A stretch of 25,209 nt of DNA from Christensenella sp. UBA3770 (GTDB lineage: Bacteria; Bacillota; Clostridia; Christensenellales; CAG-1252). Every line of letters starts with the position of its first letter. Position 1 is the first letter of the stretch. Under the pieces are notes generated by a model. It searched no databases. It was given only the letters and a program-made list of their open reading frames with translations, and was not told where the DNA came from. The stretch is from contig DFFS01000082.1 in NCBI GenBank assembly GCA_002371075.1, positions 463 to 25,671 of the forward strand, written 5' to 3'. Positions 6,598-14,947 of this stretch are shown piece by piece. The position numbers and the translations under genes are program-made.

Positions 6598-7608
6598 ATG
6601 ATCATCGTTATCAAAAAGGATCACGACGAAAAACAATACAAACACTTGACGGAGTGGATCAAATCCCTCGGGCTCAAGACAGACATCAGCGAGGGCGAAA
6701 ACAGCCTTGTGATGGGGCTCGTGGGCGACACCAGCAGGGTGGACATCGACCTTGTTCGTTCGCTTGACATCGTGGAGGACGTCAAGCGCATTCAGGAGCC
6801 GTTCAAGCTGGCAAACCGCAAGTTCCATCCGGAAGACACCGCCGTCAAAGTGGGCGGCGTCACGATCGGCGCCGGCAACTTTACGTACATTGCGGGGCCC
6901 TGCTCGGTGGAAAACGAGAAGCAGATCATCGGCGTCGCTCAGGCTGTCAAGGAGGCAGGCGCAACGGTGCTTCGCGGCGGCGCGTTCAAGCCGCGCACCT
7001 CTCCCTACGCGTTCCAAGGGCTTAGGGACGAGGGCATTCGTTTGCTTTTGAAGGCAAAGGAGGAGACGGGGCTTCCGATCGTGACCGAGATCATGAGCGA
7101 GATCCACATCGACCTTTTCCGCGACGTGGACATCGTGCAGATCGGCGCGCGCGATATGCAAAACTTTGAGCTTTTGAAAGCGGTGGGCAGGATGCACAAG
7201 CCCGTCGTTTTAAAGCGCGGCATCGCCGCCACCGTGCAGGAGTGGCTGATGAGCGCAGAGTATTTGATGAGCGAGGGCTGCCACGACATCGTGCTTTGCG
7301 AGCGCGGCATTCGCACGTACGAAACCACCACGAGAAACACGCTGGATATCAGCGCGGTCCCCGTTTTAAAGGAGCTGACGCATCTTCCCGTCATCGTCGA
7401 TCCCTCGCACGCTTCCGGCGTGGCAAGGTTTGTCAAACCGCTGTCCAAGGCGGCTGCTGCGGCGGGCGCGGACGGCGTGATGATCGAGGTGCACAACGAT
7501 CCTCCGCACGCGCTTTGCGACGGCGCGCAGAGCCTCAGACCCGAGCAGTTTAAGGAAGTGGTCAAGGAAGTCAACCAAGTGGCGCGCGCAGTGGGGAAAA
7601 GGGTATGA
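6598..7608 (+). CDS. aroF: 3-deoxy-7-phosphoheptulonate (DAHP) synthase with N-terminal regulatory domain
   Basis: The protein is 336 aa. It condenses phosphoenolpyruvate and erythrose 4-phosphate (EC 2.5.1.54), the first step of the shikimate pathway. Residues 1-70 form the short ferredoxin-like/ACT-like regulatory domain found in type I-beta (Thermotoga/Bacillus-class) enzymes, usually the site of feedback inhibition by Tyr or Phe. The catalytic barrel shows AGPCS (99-103), GGAFKPRTSPYAFQGL (127-142), KRGIAAT and the late DPSHASG motif. AAAGGAG precedes the ATG. The gene opens an operon whose next start overlaps its stop (ATGA). Its leader suggests transcriptional attenuation on top of allosteric control. 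Confidence 0.95.
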   Translation: MIIVIKKDHDEKQYKHLTEWIKSLGLKTDISEGENSLVMGLVGDTSRVDIDLVRSLDIVEDVKRIQEPFKLANRKFHPEDTAVKVGGVTIGAGNFTYIAGPCSVENEKQIIGVAQAVKEAGATVLRGGAFKPRTSPYAFQGLRDEGIRLLLKAKEETGLPIVTEIMSEIHIDLFRDVDIVQIGARDMQNFELLKAVGRMHKPVVLKRGIAATVQEWLMSAEYLMSEGCHDIVLCERGIRTYETTTRNTLDISAVPVLKELTHLPVIVDPSHASGVARFVKPLSKAAAAAGADGVMIEVHNDPPHALCDGAQSLRPEQFKEVVKEVNQVARAVGKRV

Positions 7609-8444
7609 TCAAAAAGATCGGCATCGTCGGGCTTGGGCTGATGGGCGCAAGCTTCGGCAGGGTGCTTGTGAAAAACGGATATCAAGTGTACGGTGCGGAC
7701 AACAGCGACGCCGTCATGCAAAAGGCGCTGCTTGCAAAGGCATACACCGAGGTTTTGACGGAGCAAAACGCCGCGGAGGTCGACCTGTTGGTCTTTGCCA
7801 TCTTTCCGCGTGCGTTTGAGGCGGCGGCAAAACGCTTTTTGCCCCATTTGAAAACCGGCGCGATCGTATCGGATTTTTGCGGCAACAAACGCATCGTGAC
7901 GCAAGCGATGGCGCGGCTTGAAAAAGAACGCGAAGACGTTGTCTTCGTGGGCGGTCACCCGATGGCGGGCAGGGAATTTTCCGGCGTGGAGCACTCCTCC
8001 GTGCGTCTGTTTGACGGGGCGTCCATGATCCTCGTCCCGGTGACGGAAAACCTGTTTGTTCTGTCGGAGCTCAAGGCATTTTACCTTTCTTTGGGCTTTG
8101 ACGAAGTGGTGGTCACCACGCCCGAAAAGCACGACAAGATGATCTCGTACACGTCGCAACTTTGCCACGTGGTTTCCAACGCGTTTATCAAAAGCGACAG
8201 CGCCAAGGCGCACGACGGCTACTCTGCGGGCAGTTACCGCGATCTGACGAGGGTCGCGCGGCTAAACCCCGATATGTGGGCGCAGCTGATGACGGATAAC
8301 CGCGACTATTTGAAAGAGGAGCTGGACAAGCTGATCGCCTCGTTACAGCAGTATTCCGACGCGCTTGGCAGCGGGGAGGAGGATGCGCTTCGCGCCCTGC
8401 TGGCGGAGGGCGATCGCATCAAACGGGAGATCGACAAACGATGA
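7605..8444 (+). CDS. tyrA: Prephenate dehydrogenase
   Basis: The protein is 279 aa. It oxidises and decarboxylates prephenate to 4-hydroxyphenylpyruvate with NAD(P), the tyrosine branch (EC 1.3.1.12). The N-terminal Rossmann motif GLGLMG is at residues 9-14. The family motif GGHPMAGRE, followed by SGVEHSS, lies around residues 115-130. It lacks a fused chorismate mutase or a C-terminal ACT domain; the mutase is supplied by the separate aroQ at the end of the operon. Its ATG overlaps the aroF stop by four bases, and the next gene overlaps its stop the same way. Arogenate specificity cannot be excluded by eye. Confidence 0.93.
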   Translation: MIKKIGIVGLGLMGASFGRVLVKNGYQVYGADNSDAVMQKALLAKAYTEVLTEQNAAEVDLLVFAIFPRAFEAAAKRFLPHLKTGAIVSDFCGNKRIVTQAMARLEKEREDVVFVGGHPMAGREFSGVEHSSVRLFDGASMILVPVTENLFVLSELKAFYLSLGFDEVVVTTPEKHDKMISYTSQLCHVVSNAFIKSDSAKAHDGYSAGSYRDLTRVARLNPDMWAQLMTDNRDYLKEELDKLIASLQQYSDALGSGEEDALRALLAEGDRIKREIDKR

Positions 8445-9670
8445 AACTGTTTCCGCATTCGTTAAAAGGCGCCGTACGGGCGGTGCCCTCCAAGTCGTAC
8501 GCCCATCGCATGTTGATTTGGGCGGCTCTTTCGGGAGGCTCCGTTTCTTATGGAAAAAGCGACGACGCGCATCTTACGGCACAGGGGCTCGCCGCGCTTG
8601 GCTTTGAAGCGGATTTTGCGGATAATTCCGTCAATTACAAAGGTTTTTCTCGCCCACGTGGCACGCAAAAAGTGTTTGTCGGCGAGAGTGGGAGCACGTT
8701 GCGATTCTTGCTTCCCTTAGCGGCGGCGCTTGGCGTGGACGCCACGTTTGAGACGGCGGGGCGGCTGGGGGAGCGTCCGATGGACGCGTTGACCGCCGCA
8801 TTGTGCCCGCACGGTGTTACGGCAACGGCGCACGGCGTTTGCGGCGCGCTCAAAAGCGGCAAATTCGAGGTGGACGCAACGGTCAGCTCGCAGTTTGTAA
8901 CGGGGCTGTTGATGGCGCTCCCCATCCTAAAAGGGGACAGCGAGATCATGCTCCTCGGTAGGACGGTCTCCGCCCCGTACATCGACGTCACGCTTGACGT
9001 GCTTTCTCGCGCAGGCATTCGGGTGGACAGAACGCAGAACGGCTTTTTCGTTCCCGGCGGGCAAAAATACGCAAAGGAACAAGCCGTCGTCCCCGGAGAT
9101 TTTTCCGGCGCGGCGTTCCCTCTTGTGGCGGGTGCGCTCGGCGGCAAGGTGACGGTGAAGGGGCTCGACCTTTCCTCCAAGCAGGGGGATAAGGCGATAT
9201 TGGACGCGCTTGCTCTTTTCGGCGCGGAAGTTGCGGTCAACAACGACGTGGTCGAAGTCGCAAAAAAGGATGCCAACGCTTTTTGCGTTGACGTCGGCGA
9301 AACGCCCGATCTTGCCCCCATTCTTTCGGTGCTCGCCGCTTTCGCAAAGGGGGAGAGCGTCCTAAAAAACGTTTCTCGCTTGCGCGATAAGGAGAGCGAC
9401 AGGCTTTTTGCCATCGAGGAAATGCTTGGCAAAGCGGGCATTGAAGCCAAAGAGGACGGCGACCGCTTGCTGATCGTCGGCGGCAAGCCGCAGGGCGCGG
9501 CGTTCCGCTCTTTCTCCGACCACAGAATGGCAATGTCGGAGGCGATCCTTGCCGCTTATGCGGCGGGACAAAGCGAAGTGGACGATTTCTTGTGCGTCAA
9601 AAAGTCCTATCCCGAGTTTTGGCGGGACTATCAAGCGCTGGGAGGAGTGTATGAAGTGGAGAGGGGATAA
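8441..9670 (+). CDS. aroA: 3-phosphoshikimate 1-carboxyvinyltransferase (EPSP synthase)
   Basis: The protein is 409 aa, slightly short for the family (about 420-430). It transfers the enolpyruvyl group of PEP to shikimate 3-phosphate (EC 2.5.1.19). The substrate-binding PSKS is at residues 16-19 with Arg23. GESGSTLRF at about 81-89 replaces the more usual GNAGTxxR form. RPMDAL, SSQFVTGLLMALP, SGAAFPLVAGAL and the late DHRMAMS (about 360-366) are all present. The altered GxxGT loop lies in the PEP-binding region and could influence inhibitor sensitivity, which is inference. Its start overlaps the tyrA stop, and its own end contains the ribosome binding site and start of aroC. Confidence 0.94.
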   Translation: MKLFPHSLKGAVRAVPSKSYAHRMLIWAALSGGSVSYGKSDDAHLTAQGLAALGFEADFADNSVNYKGFSRPRGTQKVFVGESGSTLRFLLPLAAALGVDATFETAGRLGERPMDALTAALCPHGVTATAHGVCGALKSGKFEVDATVSSQFVTGLLMALPILKGDSEIMLLGRTVSAPYIDVTLDVLSRAGIRVDRTQNGFFVPGGQKYAKEQAVVPGDFSGAAFPLVAGALGGKVTVKGLDLSSKQGDKAILDALALFGAEVAVNNDVVEVAKKDANAFCVDVGETPDLAPILSVLAAFAKGESVLKNVSRLRDKESDRLFAIEEMLGKAGIEAKEDGDRLLIVGGKPQGAAFRSFSDHRMAMSEAILAAYAAGQSEVDDFLCVKKSYPEFWRDYQALGGVYEVERG

Positions 9671-10694
9671 CATTGCGTTTGAAGTGTACGGCACGTCGCA
9701 CGCACCCGAGATCGGCGTGACGGCGACGGGGCTACCCGCGCTGACTTTGGACAAGGCGGCGCTTTCTGCGTTTATGGACAGACGGCGCGCCAAAAAGGAG
9801 GCGTATTCTACCGAGCGGCTGGAGGCGGACGCACCCGAGATCACCTTTGAAAAAGGCGTCTTCCGCGCGGTCATCAAAAACACCAACGTCAGAAGCAAGG
9901 ATTACGACGATCTGTACGGCATCCCCCGCCCGTCGCACGCGGACTATGCGGCGCACCTTATGGACGGACGTCTTGATTTTTCGGGTGGCGGCGAGTTCAG
10001 CGGCAGGTTGACGGCGCCCCTTTGCGTTTTGGGGTTTGCGGCAAAGAGCTTTTTGAAACAGCGCGGGGTGGCGGTCTCCGCTTGGGTCGCGCAGATCGGC
10101 TCCGTCGCGGGCGCAACGTACAAAACGGGGCTTACCGACGAGATGCTCTCCTGTGGCGAAAAAGGGGAGTGGAGTCCCTTGCGCAAGGGAGAAATGCTGA
10201 AAGAGATCGAGAACGCGGCGGCAAACAAGGATTCGGTCGGCGGCAGGATAGAATGCGCCGTAACGGGGCTTCCCGGCGGCGTGGGCGGCGGCATTTTCGG
10301 CTCGATGGAGGGCAAGATCGCGTCGATTTTGTACCTGATCCCCGCCGTCAAAGGCGTGGAATTCGGCGCGGGGTTTGCGCTTGCCGCAATGAACGGCTCG
10401 GAGGCAAACGACCCCCTTGTCATAAAGGACGGCAAGATCGACTTTTTGAAAAATGACGCCGGAGGCGTCAACGGCGGGCTTACCAACGGCAACGCGTTAA
10501 CGCTTTCCGTGGCGGTCAGACCCACGCCGTCTATCGGCAAAAAACAACGTTCCGTCGATCTCAAAACGATGCGGGAAGTGGAGATCGAGATCAAGGGCAG
10601 GCATGACGCCTGCATCGTGCCGCGCGCCGTGCCCGTTGTAGAAGCGGCGGTTGCCATCGCGCTTGCGGACGCGCTTTCGGAGGAGAGAAAATGA
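9651..10694 (+). CDS. aroC: Chorismate synthase
   Basis: The protein is 347 aa. It converts EPSP to chorismate using reduced FMN (EC 4.2.3.5). The ATG at 9651 is chosen over upstream in-frame codons because GGGAGGAG lies just before it and the protein then begins in family register. His17 in GTSHA and His96 in RPSHADY match the two conserved catalytic histidines. SGGGEFSGR, RPTPSIGKKQRSVD and GRHDACIVPRAVPVVEA are the other signatures. The first motif is normally GESHG and the second RPGHADY, so both glycines are replaced here, as in a divergent clostridial subgroup. It overlaps the end of aroA by 20 bases and overlaps aroQ by four. Confidence 0.94.
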   Translation: MKWRGDNIAFEVYGTSHAPEIGVTATGLPALTLDKAALSAFMDRRRAKKEAYSTERLEADAPEITFEKGVFRAVIKNTNVRSKDYDDLYGIPRPSHADYAAHLMDGRLDFSGGGEFSGRLTAPLCVLGFAAKSFLKQRGVAVSAWVAQIGSVAGATYKTGLTDEMLSCGEKGEWSPLRKGEMLKEIENAAANKDSVGGRIECAVTGLPGGVGGGIFGSMEGKIASILYLIPAVKGVEFGAGFALAAMNGSEANDPLVIKDGKIDFLKNDAGGVNGGLTNGNALTLSVAVRPTPSIGKKQRSVDLKTMREVEIEIKGRHDACIVPRAVPVVEAAVAIALADALSEERK

Positions 10695-10945
10695 GCGAAT
10701 TGGACGTACTCAGAAAGGACATTGACGTGATCGACGAGAGGATAGCGGACCTTTTGGTTTCCCGCTTTGCCGTGGTCAAAGAGATCGGCGAAGTGAAAAA
10801 ACGCGACGGCATCCCCGTCACCAACGAAGGCAGGGAACAAGAGGTCATCAAAAACGCCCGCGCCCTTGCGCTTGACGCGGCGGAAAAGGATGCGGTGGAG
10901 AGGGTTTTTCGCGCGATAATCGAGGCGTCCAAGACGCTTGAATAG
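10691..10945 (+). CDS. aroQ: Chorismate mutase, AroQ class
   Basis: The protein is 84 aa, the size of the all-helical monofunctional AroQ domain. It rearranges chorismate to prephenate (EC 5.4.99.5), feeding TyrA. Residues expected at the active site by comparison with the E. coli domain are Arg8, Arg25, Lys36 and Arg48-Glu49 in the NEGREQEV segment. The start overlaps the aroC stop (ATGA). It is the last gene of the operon. No prephenate dehydratase (pheA) is present, so phenylalanine synthesis must be completed elsewhere. No clear terminator follows before the hairpin field. Confidence 0.92.
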   Translation: MSELDVLRKDIDVIDERIADLLVSRFAVVKEIGEVKKRDGIPVTNEGREQEVIKNARALALDAAEKDAVERVFRAIIEASKTLE

Positions 10946-11072
10946 CGCTTTATGCGGAATTTGGTTATGCCCCCCCCGCCACTCTCAACGCTTCCCCCTC
11001 ATTTTTAATTATCTCCATCCACAATGCAATCTTTGATTGCAATTCATGACCGCAGGTCAATTCATGGCGAGA

Positions 11073-11124
11073 GCCGCGTTGGGGTCCCCGAATAACCCAA
11101 AAAGGTTATTTGGGGTGTTGCGGA
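11073..11124 (+). repeat. 52-nt GGGGTCCCC hairpin unit 5
   Basis: The outer arms are GCCGC/GCGGA, with the last pair lost. The inner stem is AATAACC/GGTTATT with a six-base loop CAAAAA. Confidence 0.85.
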
Positions 11125-11126
11125 TA

Positions 11127-11177
11127 GCTGCGTTGGGGTCCCCAAAAAATCCAATAGATTTTTAGGGGTGTTGCAGC
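11127..11177 (+). repeat. 51-nt GGGGTCCCC hairpin unit 6
   Basis: The outer arms are GCTGC/GCAGC. The inner stem is AAAAATC/GATTTTT with loop CAATA. It lies three bases after unit 5. Confidence 0.85.
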
Positions 11178-11250
11178 GTAGCTTCAATTCATGACCGCAG
11201 GTCAATTCATGATCCCATAGGATCAATTCATTGTGGATTTAGCAGTTATA

Positions 11251-11279
11251 ATCGGCGAACCTTCGACGGTTTTTCCGAT
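11251..11279 (+). promoter_or_regulatory. Inverted repeat upstream of the uxa promoter
   Basis: ATCGG (11251-11255) pairs with CCGAT (11275-11279), and GAACC with GGTTT inside, around loop TTCGAC. TATAAT-like boxes flank it at 11247-11252 and 11279-11284. It could be a regulator operator for the uxa operon or a decayed terminator. I cannot decide. Confidence 0.35.
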
Positions 11280-11296
11280 ATAATCACCCATAATGC

Positions 11297-11325
11297 TTGT
11301 AACCTCGCTTGCAAAGTTGTATAAT
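11297..11325 (+). promoter_or_regulatory. Sigma-A type promoter of the uxa operon
   Basis: -35 TTGTAA lies at 11297-11302, followed by a 17-bp spacer and a perfect -10 TATAAT at 11320-11325. The expected transcript start near 11332 leaves a 25-base leader containing AAAGGAGAGAGG. Confidence 0.75.
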
Positions 11326-11356
11326 TTAGGCAACTTACTTAGTAAAGGAGAGAGGT

Positions 11357-12697
11357 ATGGCAACTGTATTGCAGTTTGGCGAAGGCAATTTTATTCGCAG
11401 TTTTATCGATTATTTGATCCAAATCAGGCAGGATAAGTACGGCGACGGTGAGAGCGTGGTTTTGGTCACGCCCATCGACAATCCGTATTGGGAAAATTTC
11501 AGAAAGGCGGATTGCAACTATCACACCTGCGTTTGCGGCAAGGTGGACGGCAAGGCGGTCAAGGAATATACCTACGTGACCGTCGTAAAGGATTGCGTCA
11601 ACCCCTTCCGCGAGTATGATCGCTACGAGGCGGCGTGCCTTGACCCCGATCTGAAGGTCATCATCAGCAACACCACCGAGGCGGGCATCGCGTTTAACGC
11701 GGCGGATAAGTTTGAAGACATGGGCACCTTCCCCGCAAAGATCACCAAGATCCTGTACGCCCGTTTTAAAAAGTACGGCGAGAAGGGCAGGGTGGAACTG
11801 CTCCCCTTGGAGCTCATTGAGAAAAACGGCGAGACGCTCAAGTCCTACGTTTTGAAATATGCGGAGCTGTGGGGCTTGGAGGCGGAGTTTGTTGACTTTG
11901 TCAACAAGATAAAGGTTTACAACAGCTTGGTGGACAAGATCGTCCCCGGCTTCCCCCGCGGTCACGAAAAGGAGCACTTTGACGCGATCGGCGCCGAGGA
12001 TAACCTGTTGACCGTCGGCGAGGCTTTCCTTTCCTTGGTCATCGAGGGAGACGCCGCGCTCAAAGAGAAGCTGCCTTTCCTCAAGGATCCCCGCGTCAAG
12101 TTTACCGACGACGTCAAGCCTTATCGTGAAAGAAAGGTCAAAATTTTGAACGGATTGCACACCGCTCTTGCGCCGATCTCCATGCTGTGCGGCGTGGGCA
12201 TCGTCAGGGACGCCATCAACGACAAGGACCTGTTTGCCTATGCAAATGGCTTGGCGGATGACGAGATCATCCCCACCATCAAGATGGACAAGGCGCTGTT
12301 AAATCAGTTTAAAAACGACGTGTTGGAGCGTTTCTCCAATCCGTACATCGACCACCTGTTCTCTTCGATCATCTTAAACAGCGTTTCCAAGTGGAAGACT
12401 CGCTTGCTCCCGTCTTTCCTTGCCTGTGACAAAAACAACCGCAAGCACATGCTGTTTGCGCTCGCGGCGCTGTTCTGTCTGTACGACGACAAGAACTTTG
12501 CCATCAACGACGGCGACGACGTCAAGGCGTTCTTTGCCGCCGATCTTCCCACCGATAAAAAGTTTGAGGCGTTTGTGCGTAACAACAGTTTTTGGGGGAT
12601 GGACCTTGAAGAAGCGGAGGGCGTTTACACCGCCGCCGTCGATTACGTCCATGCCATCAAGGCGGGCAAAGTCCGCGAGACCGTGAAGGCGTTATGA
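11357..12697 (+). CDS. uxaB: Tagaturonate reductase (altronate oxidoreductase)
   Basis: The protein is 446 aa. It reduces D-tagaturonate to D-altronate with NADH (EC 1.1.1.58) in galacturonate breakdown and belongs to the mannitol dehydrogenase/long-chain polyol dehydrogenase family. The N-terminal nucleotide-binding segment LQFGEGNFIR (5-14) starts almost at the first residue, so the 15-20 residue N-terminal extension of the E. coli enzyme is missing. SNTTEAGI (104-111) is typical of UxaB. DDVKPYRERKVKILNG (near 252-267) and the following LHTA carry the conserved Lys, Asn and His of the active site. The gene has its own promoter and overlaps uxaA by four bases. Confidence 0.92.
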   Translation: MATVLQFGEGNFIRSFIDYLIQIRQDKYGDGESVVLVTPIDNPYWENFRKADCNYHTCVCGKVDGKAVKEYTYVTVVKDCVNPFREYDRYEAACLDPDLKVIISNTTEAGIAFNAADKFEDMGTFPAKITKILYARFKKYGEKGRVELLPLELIEKNGETLKSYVLKYAELWGLEAEFVDFVNKIKVYNSLVDKIVPGFPRGHEKEHFDAIGAEDNLLTVGEAFLSLVIEGDAALKEKLPFLKDPRVKFTDDVKPYRERKVKILNGLHTALAPISMLCGVGIVRDAINDKDLFAYANGLADDEIIPTIKMDKALLNQFKNDVLERFSNPYIDHLFSSIILNSVSKWKTRLLPSFLACDKNNRKHMLFALAALFCLYDDKNFAINDGDDVKAFFAADLPTDKKFEAFVRNNSFWGMDLEEAEGVYTAAVDYVHAIKAGKVRETVKAL

Positions 12698-14127
12698 CAG
12701 ACCTCATCGTCTTAAACGAAAGGGACAACGTAGGGGTCTTAAAGGCGCCGCAAGGGGACGTCCCCGCCGGGCACAAGATCGCGCTTGCCGACATCAAAAA
12801 GGGCGAGGCGGTCATTAAATACGGCTACCCCATCGGCGTTGCCACCCAAGACATCAAAAAAGGAGACTTTGTGCACACGCACAATCTCCAAAGCGCGCTG
12901 ACCGCCGAGGCGCTCAGTTACGTTTATGAGAAAAACCTGCTTCCCCTCCCCCAAAAGCCCGCACGCGATGCGGTTTGGGCGTATCAGCGGGCGGTGGGCG
13001 CCGGCGCAAGAAACGAGCTTTACATCGTTCCCACGGTCGGTTGCATCGCCGCAAGCGCGGAGAACGTGGCGCGCCGTTTTAAGGAGATCCACAAAAACGA
13101 TTTGCAGGTGGACGACGTAGTCGTCCTGACCCATCGCGTCGGTTGCTCCGAACTCGGAGACGACCTTACCCGCACCAAAAATATCTTGGTCAACCTATCA
13201 AAAAATCCCAACGTCGGCGGCGTGTTGTTCCTTGGCTTGGGCTGTGAGGAAAACAGAATGGACGGCGTCAGGGAGCTTGTTCCGGACGGCGAAAGAGTGC
13301 GCTTCCTCGTTGCGCAGGAAGTGGAGGACGACGAGGCGGAAGCCCTGCGTCTTTTGGAAGAACTGTATGCCGTGGCGTCAAAGGACAAGCGAACGCTCGT
13401 GCCCCTTTCCGAAGTGACCGTCGGCGTCAAGTGCGGCGGCAGCGACGGCTTCTCGGGCATTACGGCAAACTATTTGATCGGACGCGTGGCGGACCTTTTG
13501 GAGGCGTGCGGCGCGACGGTCGTTTTGGCGGAAACGCCGGAGGTATTTGGCGCGGAGCAGACCTTAATGCAGCGCGCAAAGGACCGCAAAGTCTTTGAAG
13601 ACATCGCCGCGCTTGTCAACAAATGGAAGACCTTTTACGGCTCCCACGGCGTAAACGTTTACGAAAACCCCTCCCCGGGCAACAAAGCGGGCGGCATCAC
13701 CACCTTGGAGGAAAAGTCCCTCGGTTGCGTGCAGAAATCCGGCAGGGGCGAAGTTAAGGAAGTTTTAAACGAACTGGAGCGGGCGACCGAGCGCGGTTTG
13801 AACGTGATCGAAAGCCCCGGTAACGACATCATTGCCTGCACCACTTTGGCGGCGACGGGGGCAAGCGTCATTATGTTCTCTACGGGGCGCGGCACGCCGC
13901 TCGGCAGCGTGGTGCCCACCTTAAAGATCGCGTCAAACACCCCGCTTGCCAAGAAAAAGAGCGGGTGGATCGATTTTGACGCGGGGAGGATGCTGACCTC
14001 CGACGTGGACCAAATGGCAATGGAGCTTTACGATCTGTTGCTTGACGTCTTTGAGGGCAAAAAGACAGGCAACGAAGAGCGCGGCGACAAGCAGATCGCC
14101 ATACTGAAAACGGGCGTAACGCTGTAA
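12694..14127 (+). CDS. uxaA: Altronate dehydratase
   Basis: The protein is 477 aa. It dehydrates D-altronate to 2-keto-3-deoxygluconate (EC 4.2.1.7), an iron-dependent enzyme of the UxaA/GarD family. Residues 1 to about 75 form the small SAF-type domain, and the rest is the catalytic domain. The conserved GLGCEENRMDG (near 180-190) and VGVKCGGSDGFSGITAN (near 242-258) supply Cys and acidic residues. It directly follows the reductase that makes its substrate. uxaC, kdgK, eda and a transporter are not in the window, so this is a partial pathway island. Confidence 0.94.
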   Translation: MTDLIVLNERDNVGVLKAPQGDVPAGHKIALADIKKGEAVIKYGYPIGVATQDIKKGDFVHTHNLQSALTAEALSYVYEKNLLPLPQKPARDAVWAYQRAVGAGARNELYIVPTVGCIAASAENVARRFKEIHKNDLQVDDVVVLTHRVGCSELGDDLTRTKNILVNLSKNPNVGGVLFLGLGCEENRMDGVRELVPDGERVRFLVAQEVEDDEAEALRLLEELYAVASKDKRTLVPLSEVTVGVKCGGSDGFSGITANYLIGRVADLLEACGATVVLAETPEVFGAEQTLMQRAKDRKVFEDIAALVNKWKTFYGSHGVNVYENPSPGNKAGGITTLEEKSLGCVQKSGRGEVKEVLNELERATERGLNVIESPGNDIIACTTLAATGASVIMFSTGRGTPLGSVVPTLKIASNTPLAKKKSGWIDFDAGRMLTSDVDQMAMELYDLLLDVFEGKKTGNEERGDKQIAILKTGVTL

Positions 14128-14144
14128 GGCGTTCCGCTCTTTTT
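14114..14144 (+). terminator. Rho-independent terminator of uxaBA
   Basis: GCGTAACGC (14114-14122) pairs with GCGTTCCGC (14129-14137), with one mismatch, around loop TGTAAG. TCTTTTTT follows. The stem contains the uxaA stop codon, and the T-run ends just before the radC ribosome binding site. Confidence 0.6.
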
Positions 14145-14159
14145 TATGCGGAGGAAAGC

Positions 14160-14939
14160 ATGCAGGGAATGCACGGCGGACACAGGGAGCGCTTGAGAAA
14201 CCGCATTCGCAAATACGGTTTTGAAAGTTTGGAGGAGCACGAGAAGTTGGAGTACCTTTTGTACGCCTTTGTTCCCCGTCGCGATACCAATCCCATCGCG
14301 CACGAGCTCCTTGCCGCATTCGGCTCGTTCAAAGCCGTTTTGGATGCCGAGCCGGAGCAGCTTGCGTCCGTGAAGGGAATGACGGAAAACGCCGCGTTGT
14401 TTCTCCACACGCTGCCCGCTGCCATCTCCTCCTATTTTATCGCAGACAAGAAAAAGCGTTTGGACAGCCCGCTTTCTTCCGCCGAATACGTGATCGCGCT
14501 GATCGGCGGCAAAGCGGAAGAGCATTGCTTGATTTTGTACCTTGACGACGGCTGTCACGTGATCAAAAAAGAGGACGTCACGTCCAAAAAGAACAGGGCG
14601 GTCGACGTGGATCGCGACGTTATCGTTGCGGAAGCGGTCAAATGCAACGCAAAGTTTGTGATCCTTGGGCACAACCACCCCAACGGCAGCCTCAAACCCT
14701 CCTATTTTGACATTCAGGCGACCAATCGCATCGTGCAGGCGCTTGGCGTGGTCAACATCGTGCTTGCCGATCATCTGATCGTTTCCGGCACGGAGTATTA
14801 CAGCATGAAGATCAACGGCGACTTGGTCAGCCCCGTCGATCTTAACGGCTCCATTTATCAATTTGCGGAGGGGCTTGTCCGTCGTGAAAACGACCTCAAC
14901 CGTTTACAGCAGGTAAAGTCGGCGTCGGAGGACAAGTAG
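14160..14939 (+). CDS. radC: RadC-family JAB/MPN domain protein
   Basis: The protein is 259 aa. An N-terminal helical segment (about 1-90) contains a helix-hairpin-helix-like stretch (LASVKGM), followed by the JAB1/MPN+ domain. The metal-binding JAMM motif is clear: HNHPNG with His171 and His173, then SYFD with Asp184. RadC proteins were once called DNA repair proteins, but their true substrate and reaction are not settled. GGAGG lies five bases before the ATG. The gene follows a terminator and shares a short junction with the CvpA-like gene. In many Bacillota radC sits near mreB/maf; that context is absent here. Confidence 0.9.
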   Translation: MQGMHGGHRERLRNRIRKYGFESLEEHEKLEYLLYAFVPRRDTNPIAHELLAAFGSFKAVLDAEPEQLASVKGMTENAALFLHTLPAAISSYFIADKKKRLDSPLSSAEYVIALIGGKAEEHCLILYLDDGCHVIKKEDVTSKKNRAVDVDRDVIVAEAVKCNAKFVILGHNHPNGSLKPSYFDIQATNRIVQALGVVNIVLADHLIVSGTEYYSMKINGDLVSPVDLNGSIYQFAEGLVRRENDLNRLQQVKSASEDK

Positions 14940-14947
14940 GAGGACGT

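Larger units (their letters stand above)
10946..11296. repeat. Intergenic hairpin field 2
   Basis: No gene is seen. A C8 run lies at 10970-10977. TGCAATC/GATTGCA at 11025-11041 and TGACC/GGTCA at 11047-11059 are joined by ATTCA. They lead into two 51-52 nt hairpin units, then TGACC/GGTCA and TGATCC/GGATCA, again separated by ATTCA, end near 11235. The stems are the same ones used in field 1, with different loop triplets. Confidence 0.85.
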
